Shown: one piece after another, positions 1 to 5,399 of the stretch
Layout of the letters: each line of letters starts with the position of its first letter
Position numbering within the stretch: the first letter of the stretch is position 1
DNA from: JBCBST01 sp039819115
GTDB taxonomy: Bacteria > Bacteroidota > Rhodothermia > Balneolales > Balneolaceae
Length of the DNA: 6,812 bases
Assembly: GCA_039819115.1 (NCBI GenBank)
Contig: JBCBST010000149.1
Coordinates: 1 to 6,812, forward strand
Direction of reading: 5' to 3'
The notes under the pieces: model-generated
The model's database searches: none
The model's input: the letters and a program-made list of their open reading frames with translations, nothing else
Told to the model about the DNA's origin: nothing
Position numbers and translations under genes: made by a program

Positions 1-43
1 TTTCTCGGTATCATTGCACCGCACAGATAATGGCTCCGAGAAA
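1..43. repeat. 8-bp inverted repeat in the upstream non-coding region
   Basis: TTTCTCGG at 1-8 is exactly complementary in reverse to CCGAGAAA at 36-43, with 27 nt between. It starts at the window edge, so the left arm may continue outside. It could be part of a terminator for a neighbouring gene or a protein-binding dyad. No T-run follows on the + strand and the loop is long, so a terminator reading is weak. No coding region is supported between 1 and 198. Confidence 0.3.
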
Positions 44-114
44 AGCGGGCAAATAAAATGAAGGCTTACCCTGCTTTACAAATTCTATAACGAACGCTTC
101 CCCAATCGAATTCC

Positions 115-133
115 TTCTATCAGCGGTATAGAA
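115..133. repeat. Small 6-bp dyad upstream of the candidate operator
   Basis: TTCTAT (115-120) and ATAGAA (128-133) form a perfect 6-bp inverted repeat around a 7-nt spacer. It sits just 5' of the large palindrome at 138-165. An arm this short can arise by chance in AT-rich leader DNA. It is listed because its position next to the operator-like site would suit an accessory protein-binding site. Confidence 0.25.
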
Positions 134-137
134 ATTT

Positions 138-165
138 TCAAATAGTTTAATGTTAAACTATTTGA
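138..165. promoter_or_regulatory. 28-bp palindrome, candidate repressor operator of the operon
   Basis: The left arm TCAAATAGTTTAA (138-150) and right arm TTAAACTATTTGA (153-165) are perfect 13-bp reverse complements around the central TG (151-152). It lies 33 nt before the first start codon, where a repressor would block RNA polymerase or its clearance. The AT-rich two-fold symmetric form suits a dimeric winged-helix regulator of the MarR or HxlR type. B. subtilis mhq genes are controlled by the MarR-type MhqR, but this site does not visibly match the MhqR box, so the family is inference. The promoter must overlap or adjoin it. TATTTG at 159-164 loosely resembles the end of a Bacteroidota -7 element and GATACT at 164-169 a weak sigma70-type -10, but neither has a convincing upstream partner. 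The stem could also fold as an RNA hairpin if transcription starts further upstream. Confidence 0.65.
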
Positions 166-187
166 TACTTTTTCTCCGAATCAAAAA

Positions 188-194
188 AAGGAGA
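188..194 (+). promoter_or_regulatory. Strong ribosome binding site of the first gene
   Basis: AAGGAGA lies 4 nt before the ATG at 199 and complements the 16S rRNA 3' end well. It fixes this ATG as the start. It is the only clear Shine-Dalgarno sequence at a gene start in the operon, so this is probably the main ribosome entry point. Confidence 0.8.
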
Positions 195-198
195 CATC

Positions 199-1137
199 AT
201 GAAACACGAAAAAGGACTTCACCACATTACGGTACTTGCGGGCGATCCTGCAGCAAATGCTGATTTTTATATCAACAAACTGGGTATGCGCATGGTCAAA
301 AAGTCGGTAAATCAGGACGACCCCGGCACCTATCACCTTTTTTATGGGAATGAGGCTGCACAACCCGGTTCCAGCATCACCTTTTTTCCATGGCCACGTG
401 CACATAAAGGTGTTATTGGTACCGGAGAGGCGGTAAATGTCGCTTTTCAGGTTCCTGCTGGTTCTGAGGAGTTCTGGCAACAACGTCTCAGAACATTACA
501 GATACCCCATGGTGATTTATTCGACTCTTTTGGAAATCCTACTCTACGATTTGAAGATCCGGACGGGTTAGAACTTGACCTGGTCTTTACCGGAGATGCC
601 AAAAACAAAGTAAGTACCTTTGAAAGTGAGGTACCCGAGGAGGTATCCATACAAGGGTTTCATTCAACCCGGTTGAAGCTGGCACAGGCCGATCAAACCA
701 TCGATGTGGTCAACGACTTATTTGGGTTCGAGGAGAAAGAGTCGGACGGCAATTTGACCCGGTTTCAAACCGAAGCAGCCATCGGTGGAAACCTGATAAT
801 CGAAACCACTGGTCAGCCTCAGCATGGCAAAGGTGGACGTGGTATTGTGCATCATGTGGCGTTCAGAGCCAAAAACGAAGAAGAACTGGCCGGGCTCCGC
901 GAACGAGTGCTCAGTAAGGGACTACATCCAACGGGTATTATAGACCGGCACTGGTTCAAATCGGTGTATTATCACGAACCCGGTGGCGTACTATTCGAAA
1001 TGGCTACCGATGATCCGGGCTATGCTGTGGATGAGGACTTTGAACATCTGGGTGAGAAGCTGATTCTGGCTCCGTGGTTGGAAGCCCGCAGAGAAGTCAT
1101 AGAAAGTGTACTCCCAAAACTTGATCTGGACGCTTAA
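199..1137 (+). CDS. Ring-cleaving dioxygenase, VOC family (MhqO/PcpA-like)
   Basis: This 312-residue cytoplasmic protein is a Fe(II)-type extradiol dioxygenase with two vicinal-oxygen-chelate modules (about 5-130 and 152-270). It probably opens the ring of hydroquinones or catechols with O2. Family signatures are LHHIT at the N-terminus, KKSVNQDDP with TYHLFYG (34-50) and TFFPWP (61-66), then VHHVAF (217-222) and the closing GGVLFEM (262-268). Aligned from memory with PcpA, 2,6-dichlorohydroquinone dioxygenase (ligands His11, His227, Glu276), the iron ligands would be H9, H219 and E267. Second-sphere residues H8, T11, H218, R250 and Y257 are also present. Length is normal for the family. In Bacillus, MhqA/MhqE/MhqO relatives resist methylhydroquinone and catechol stress. 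The start follows a strong Shine-Dalgarno. The stop codon abuts the next ATG. The exact substrate cannot be read from sequence. Confidence 0.9.
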   Translation: MKHEKGLHHITVLAGDPAANADFYINKLGMRMVKKSVNQDDPGTYHLFYGNEAAQPGSSITFFPWPRAHKGVIGTGEAVNVAFQVPAGSEEFWQQRLRTLQIPHGDLFDSFGNPTLRFEDPDGLELDLVFTGDAKNKVSTFESEVPEEVSIQGFHSTRLKLAQADQTIDVVNDLFGFEEKESDGNLTRFQTEAAIGGNLIIETTGQPQHGKGGRGIVHHVAFRAKNEEELAGLRERVLSKGLHPTGIIDRHWFKSVYYHEPGGVLFEMATDDPGYAVDEDFEHLGEKLILAPWLEARREVIESVLPKLDLDA

Positions 1138-2403
1138 ATGAACTCCTTATCCCGTCCTGATAAAACAACGCAGTACACCCTTTTGGTTATCAGCACACTA
1201 ACGGTAATGGCCGGAGCAACAATAGCTCCGGCTTTACCTAGTATGCAGGTTCACTTTGCGGATCAACCCCATGCTGATTTCTGGGTAAAGATGGTACTCA
1301 CCTTACCTGGACTATTCATTGTGTTGGGAGCATATGTTGCCGGGCTTCTCATCGATCGGACTTCAAAAAAAATGGTTCTGCTCGTAAGCATACTGCTGTA
1401 TGCCCTTGCGGGTGGATCAGGCTTAATAGCCGACACACTCGTGGGCGTGCTAATTGGCCGTGCTGTTCTGGGGTTGGGTGTGGCAGGTATCATGACCACC
1501 GTAATCACTCTAGTCGCTGACTATTACTCTGGTGCCGAACGTGCGAAGGTACTTGGTTTACAGTCCTCTTTTATGGCATTGGGCGGCGTTATTTTTCTTA
1601 GCCTGGGAGGGTTCCTGGCCGACATACACTGGCGCATGCCGTTTGCCATTTACCTGAGTGCAGCTATACTCGTCCCGCTGGCATGGAAGTACATCCTGGA
1701 ACCTCAAGAGTATCCTTCCTCTCGTTCTTCGACGGAGCCCGCAGAGGCACCGGTTTCAACACTCCGATTGATAAAGCTCCTGATGTTTATCTATGGGTTG
1801 ACCATTGCAGCACAAATTCTGTTTTACACCATTCCTATTCATCTGCCCTTCCATCTTCAGTCTATCGTAGGAGCAGGAGGCGCAGAAAGCGGATTAGCAA
1901 TCGCACTGGTAACCTTGTTTTCCGGACTTACGGCATTGATGTACAGCCGTATCAGGGAGCGAGTAGGATACGTCCGTATCATGTCGCTCGCATTTACTCT
2001 GATAGGGCTTGGCTTTCTGCTGTTAGGTGTGGCAAAGAGCTATGTGGTCTTCATTCCCGGACTGATGTCTATTGGCGTTGGATTTGGGATGTTTATCCCG
2101 AATGTGAATACATGGATAGCCGATGTGGCTCCTGCACGCTATCGGGGCAGAATAATAGGAGGAATAACGACTTTTGTTTTTCTGGGGCAGTTTTTGTCTC
2201 CTATCGTAACTCAATCCATTCAAAAACAGATTGGAGTTTCAGGATTATACCTCGGCGCCGGCCTGTTCTTACTGAGCTCTGCTCTCGTTATGCTGGCCCG
2301 TCGAAACGCCCTGATTCTGCTATGCAGGCATGTGATGCACCCCAAAACCAAACCCGTTCCACCCCAAACAAAACGTTATGAGCTTGTTCAGAGTAACCCC
2401 TGA
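1138..2403 (+). CDS. MFS transporter, drug/efflux-like
   Basis: This 421-residue inner-membrane protein has about 12 hydrophobic segments and belongs to the major facilitator superfamily. TM1 carries the APALPSM segment (30-36) seen in drug:H+ antiporters. Motif A follows TM2 as GLLIDRTSKKMV (69-80). A hydrophilic loop of about 25 residues (188-210) separates the two six-helix halves, and the second half has a motif-A-like SRIRERVG (270-277) and ARYRGRIIGG (333-342). The C-terminal tail (about 397-421) is hydrophilic and basic. Its ATG immediately follows the TAA of the dioxygenase gene with no Shine-Dalgarno, so translation is probably coupled. Its place between the dioxygenase and the hydrolase suggests export of a quinone, phenol or ring-cleavage product. 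Substrate and direction are inference, and uptake cannot be excluded. A long open frame inside it (1683-2381) is a shadow. Confidence 0.88.
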   Translation: MNSLSRPDKTTQYTLLVISTLTVMAGATIAPALPSMQVHFADQPHADFWVKMVLTLPGLFIVLGAYVAGLLIDRTSKKMVLLVSILLYALAGGSGLIADTLVGVLIGRAVLGLGVAGIMTTVITLVADYYSGAERAKVLGLQSSFMALGGVIFLSLGGFLADIHWRMPFAIYLSAAILVPLAWKYILEPQEYPSSRSSTEPAEAPVSTLRLIKLLMFIYGLTIAAQILFYTIPIHLPFHLQSIVGAGGAESGLAIALVTLFSGLTALMYSRIRERVGYVRIMSLAFTLIGLGFLLLGVAKSYVVFIPGLMSIGVGFGMFIPNVNTWIADVAPARYRGRIIGGITTFVFLGQFLSPIVTQSIQKQIGVSGLYLGAGLFLLSSALVMLARRNALILLCRHVMHPKTKPVPPQTKRYELVQSNP

Positions 2404-3034
2404 CTCCCCTTTTACCGGTCCTCACCAGAATCAGCCTGTTGTACAATACGGTGACTCAGATGCTAAAAAGGCGATGATTATGGTTCACGGAAGAGGAGCT
2501 ACGGCCCAAAGCATTCTGCCTTTAAGCCAGGAGTTTCAAACCCAACATATGAAGTTCCTGGCTCCCCAGGCCAATCATCACACCTGGTACCCTTATTCTT
2601 TTTTATCACCCATCGAAATGAACGAGCCTGGAATCTCATCAGGATTGCAAGCTATAGGAAGTATCGTGCACAATCTGGAGGAAGAAGGGATTTCAAGCAA
2701 TAATATATTCCTCCTGGGCTTTTCTCAGGGTGCCTGTTTAGCCAGTGAATTCGTTGCACGTCATCCCAAACCCTACGGTGGATTGTTTGTACTTAGCGGA
2801 GGAGTTATTGGCCCTGAAGTACATCCGCATGCCTACAGGGGCGATCTGGAGAAAACCCCTGTTTTTTTAGGGTGTAGTGATATCGATCCTCATATTCCAA
2901 AAGAGCGGGTTAACGCGTCGGCCCGGTTGTTTGAAACCCTTGGAGCCCACGTTATTAAAAAATTGTACCCAAATATGGGGCACCTTGTCAATGAAGATGA
3001 GATTCACCACATTCAACAGATTCTAAATTCCTGA
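2378..3034 (+). CDS. Alpha/beta hydrolase, MhqD-like carboxylesterase/phospholipase family
   Basis: This 218-residue soluble serine hydrolase belongs to the phospholipase/carboxylesterase family (PF02230 type). The nucleophile is S116 in GFSQG (114-118). The acid is probably D170 in SDIDPHIP (167-174), which fits the family's DPxxP pattern, and the histidine is H202 in MGHLVNEDE. HGRGA (37-41) supplies the oxyanion-hole region. The sequence style, including GCSDIDPHIP, is close to MhqD, which is encoded beside the dioxygenase MhqE in B. subtilis. It may hydrolyse ester or lactone products of ring cleavage, but no substrate is established. The ATG at 2378 lies 26 nt inside the end of the MFS gene in another frame and has no Shine-Dalgarno. 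Residues 1-20 are poorly conserved-looking, so a later start is possible, but no ATG offers one before M33. Confidence 0.88.
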   Translation: MSLFRVTPDSPFTGPHQNQPVVQYGDSDAKKAMIMVHGRGATAQSILPLSQEFQTQHMKFLAPQANHHTWYPYSFLSPIEMNEPGISSGLQAIGSIVHNLEEEGISSNNIFLLGFSQGACLASEFVARHPKPYGGLFVLSGGVIGPEVHPHAYRGDLEKTPVFLGCSDIDPHIPKERVNASARLFETLGAHVIKKLYPNMGHLVNEDEIHHIQQILNS

Positions 3035-3036
3035 AT

Positions 3037-4617
3037 ATGATTGTAATCTGGTTAGGCCTCGCCTACGTATTGGGCTTAATGGTCCAACAAATAAAACTAC
3101 CACCACTCATTGGATACCTGCTTGCCGGTATTGCGCTTTCATTTATGGGGGTAGTTGATGACAAAGGACTTCTTTTGTTGAAAGATATCGGCCACTATGG
3201 AGTTCTTATTTTGCTCTTCACGGTTGGCCTCCACTTGCGTTTAAAGAGCATTATCCGGCCCGAGGTGCTAGGAGCCGGAGGCATTCATATGCTGATCTCT
3301 GTTGCTTTGTTCTGTGGTATTTCCATGGCTTTTGGATATGACCTCTCCTCCGGTATCATCATTGGGGTATTACTCGGGTTTTCGAGTACCGTTCTGGCTG
3401 CAAAATCCCTAGAAGCAAAAGGTGAATTGGGCGCATATCATGCACGTGTTGCCATAGGTATCCTCATTTTACAGGATATCATTGCCATTGGTTTAATCGC
3501 ACTCACAGGCGGTGGAACGCCTTCCATTTATGGTCTTGGCCTGTTGGCATTACCTCTTATCCGTCCACTACTCATACGGCTGCTAATAGCCAGTGGGCAT
3601 GATGAACTGGAATTGATTTACGGTCTTATCCTGGCTATCGGCATGGGATATTTATTCCAGTATCTCGGGCTTTCATCAGAACTAGGAGCACTGGTAGCCG
3701 GCGCCCTCTTATCCGGACATGAGCAAGCCGACGAGTTGGGAGAGAAGCTTTGGGGATTGAAAGAGGCTTTTTTAGTCGCCTTTTTCATGGAAGTAGGCCT
3801 GGCAGGCCTCCCTGGCCTCGACGATTTAGCATTTATTGGTGCCATTCTGGTGTTACTCCCCGTAAAAGCAGCTCTGTTTTTCTTCCTGCTCATCCTGTTC
3901 AAACTCCGCTCACGTAATTCATTTATGGTTTCCTCGTCGCTTACCGCTTACAGCGAGTTCACACTTATTGCAGGCGCAGGTGCAGTAACGGCAGGGTTTA
4001 TACCCCCTTCTGTTATGATTGTATTTGCGTTAGTAACGGCCGTTTCATTTGCCATAAATGCCCCATTATCCTCCGGCGCTAAAGAATTATGGCTAAAAGT
4101 TGAACAAAAACTCGTTCCGTTCGAACGTGATGTAAAACACCCTGGCGATCAGGTGGTTTCTCTGGGTGGAGCGCACTATCTCGTTGTTGGGATGGGTCAG
4201 ACCGGTATGGCCGCTTATGATGAGCTGAAAGACAAAGAAATTCGTGTTACCGGTATGGATATGGACCCTGGACGTATAGAAGCCAATATTAGTAACCGCA
4301 GAAGAACCGTATATGGAGACGCTACAGATCCCGAGTTATGGCAACACATCGATTTAAGTGAAGTAAAGGCCGTGATGTTAGCCATGCCTAATATGGATGC
4401 CAAAGTATTTGCAGCCAAAGCTATGCGTGAAAACAAATACGATGGAAATATCTATGCGCTCACTATGCGCGATGAAGAGCATGCCTTGCTACAGGAAGCC
4501 GGAGCCAATGCCGTTTGCCTGCCATTAAAACAAGCGGGACGTAAACTCGCCGAACTCAGCCTTCAATCCGAAACCGTACCCTCTTATACCATGAATCTGG
4601 GTGGATACAGTGGATAA
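3037..4617 (+). CDS. Kef-type cation:proton antiporter (CPA2) with RCK/TrkA-N domain
   Basis: This 526-residue protein has a membrane domain (about 1-345, 10-12 helices) and a cytosolic nucleotide-binding RCK domain (about 378-495). CPA2 features include LLFTVGLHL (59-67), GFSSTVLAAKSLE (114-126) and LQDIIAI (145-151) with D147 in the ion path. The RCK domain has the Rossmann loop GMGQTG (385-390), acidic residues after strand 2 (D408, D410) and GDAT (428-430), which points to NAD(H) or AMP binding. Only about 30 residues follow the RCK domain, so it is shorter than E. coli KefB/KefC (about 600-620 residues). Kef proteins exchange K+ for H+ and are opened by electrophile-thiol adducts, which fits the quinone-detoxification genes upstream. 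K+ versus Na+ specificity cannot be decided. The start lies 2 nt after the hydrolase stop. Its end overlaps the DsbA-like gene, whose product may act on it. Confidence 0.88.
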   Translation: MIVIWLGLAYVLGLMVQQIKLPPLIGYLLAGIALSFMGVVDDKGLLLLKDIGHYGVLILLFTVGLHLRLKSIIRPEVLGAGGIHMLISVALFCGISMAFGYDLSSGIIIGVLLGFSSTVLAAKSLEAKGELGAYHARVAIGILILQDIIAIGLIALTGGGTPSIYGLGLLALPLIRPLLIRLLIASGHDELELIYGLILAIGMGYLFQYLGLSSELGALVAGALLSGHEQADELGEKLWGLKEAFLVAFFMEVGLAGLPGLDDLAFIGAILVLLPVKAALFFFLLILFKLRSRNSFMVSSSLTAYSEFTLIAGAGAVTAGFIPPSVMIVFALVTAVSFAINAPLSSGAKELWLKVEQKLVPFERDVKHPGDQVVSLGGAHYLVVGMGQTGMAAYDELKDKEIRVTGMDMDPGRIEANISNRRRTVYGDATDPELWQHIDLSEVKAVMLAMPNMDAKVFAAKAMRENKYDGNIYALTMRDEEHALLQEAGANAVCLPLKQAGRKLAELSLQSETVPSYTMNLGGYSG

Positions 4618-5131
4618 ATATTCTCTTGATATCAAGCCCAAGGATCATGTAAAAGGAAACCGGCATAGCCCGGTAATACTTACCGAATTCGGAGATTATG
4701 AATGCCCGTTTTCAAGGCTGGGATACCGTTTTGTGCAAAAGCTTTTGTCGAAACAGGAAGACTCGTTCTGTTTTGTATTCAGAAATTTTCCACTTAAAAA
4801 ACACCCTAATGCATTCATTAGCGCAGAAGCAGCACTCAGTGCAGGTAAACTTGGTTTTTTTTGGGAAATGCACGATGTACTCTTTGAACACAATAATGAA
4901 CTGAGCAAAGACCGCATCCTCGGATTTGCCGAACAGTTAGAACTGGATAAACGAACATTTTACCAATCGATGGAAGCCCATGAGTTCAAAAAAAGAATAC
5001 AAGATGAGTACCGTACCGGTGTGGCACATGGCGTAAATGACACTCCTACTTTTTTTATAAATGGGATTAAGTATGATGGTAAACTGGAATACAAAGCTCT
5101 TTCTGCTTTTCTCACTTCATTTTTAACCTAG
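4601..5131 (+). CDS. Cytoplasmic DsbA-fold protein with CPFS active site
   Basis: This 176-residue thioredoxin-fold protein is of the DsbA/DSBA-like type (also found fused to NhaA antiporters). The strand and active site read LTEFGDYECPFS (27-38), an alpha-helical insert follows (about 75-140), and the cis-proline loop is DTPTFFING (147-155, cis-Pro P149). The usual second cysteine of CxxC is replaced by S38, leaving C35 alone; C57 is the only other cysteine. Such a protein cannot run a normal dithiol oxidase cycle alone, and could be a reductase/isomerase of mixed disulfides or a thiol sensor. No signal peptide or membrane anchor is seen, so it should be cytoplasmic. The start is GTG at 4601 (17-nt overlap with the antiporter), or GTG at 4610 (8-nt overlap). 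No ATG is available early. Coupling to the antiporter gene suggests a functional link, possibly redox control of its gating. Confidence 0.85.
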   Translation: MDTVDKYSLDIKPKDHVKGNRHSPVILTEFGDYECPFSRLGYRFVQKLLSKQEDSFCFVFRNFPLKKHPNAFISAEAALSAGKLGFFWEMHDVLFEHNNELSKDRILGFAEQLELDKRTFYQSMEAHEFKKRIQDEYRTGVAHGVNDTPTFFINGIKYDGKLEYKALSAFLTSFLT

Positions 5132-5138
5132 ATTTATC

Positions 5139-5399
5139 ATGGCCTGTTCGCATACCCACTTTATTGAAGTCACCGAAACGGATGTGTATGTCTGCGAGGA
5201 ATGCATCAAAAGCGGAGATACCTGGGTGCACTTGCGAATGTGCATGACCTGTGGGCATGTAGGGTGCTGTGATTCTTCCAAAAACAAACACGCCAGAAAG
5301 CATTATCTCCGATCGGGGCACCCTATCATCCGATCCATCGAACCAGGCGAATCCTGGAGATACTGTTACATTGACGATGAAATAATTTCTGAATCATGA
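5139..5399 (+). CDS. UBP-type zinc finger protein
   Basis: This 86-residue soluble protein is almost entirely one zf-UBP domain (PF02148 type), the fold that in eukaryotic deubiquitinases and HDAC6 binds the free C-terminus of ubiquitin. Candidate zinc ligands are C3, H5, C19, C22, C35, C38, C43, H51, H55, H61 and C76, enough for more than one zinc. The core CGHVGCCDSS (38-47) followed by KHARKH (50-55) and SGHP (59-62) is typical of small bacterial members. The aromatic tail WRYCYIDD (73-80) resembles the ubiquitin-tail pocket of USP5/HDAC6, but the arginine of the eukaryotic CGR motif appears to be D45. Its bacterial function is not known to me; bacteria of this kind are not expected to have ubiquitin. 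It starts 7 nt after the DsbA-like gene without a Shine-Dalgarno and overlaps the kinase gene by 4 nt (ATGA), so a physical partnership with the kinase is plausible. Confidence 0.85.
   Translation: MACSHTHFIEVTETDVYVCEECIKSGDTWVHLRMCMTCGHVGCCDSSKNKHARKHYLRSGHPIIRSIEPGESWRYCYIDDEIISES

Noticed and set aside
1..14. A possible divergent minus-strand gene starting with ATG at 14
   Set aside because: Only about four codons are visible before the window edge and there is no convincing Shine-Dalgarno, so it cannot be supported.
42..77. A hairpin from AAAGCGGG (42-49) and CCCTGCTTT (69-77)
   Set aside because: The stem needs a bulged base and a 19-nt loop, and no T-run follows, so it is not convincing as a terminator or riboswitch.
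181..483. A 100-codon minus-strand open frame opposite the dioxygenase gene
   Set aside because: It covers the ribosome binding site and the conserved N-terminal module of the dioxygenase, and its translation shows no recognisable features. The other minus-strand frames in the window are shadows of the same sort.
1683..2381. A 232-codon open frame on the + strand inside the MFS gene
   Set aside because: It lies wholly within a well-supported transporter in another frame. Its translation is rich in Cys, Arg and Ser, has no recognisable domain and has no ribosome binding site.
1138..2403. Possible frameshift in the MFS gene, suggested by the long alternative frame
   Set aside because: The main frame runs unbroken through both six-helix halves with motif A and conserved loops in place, so the gene is intact.
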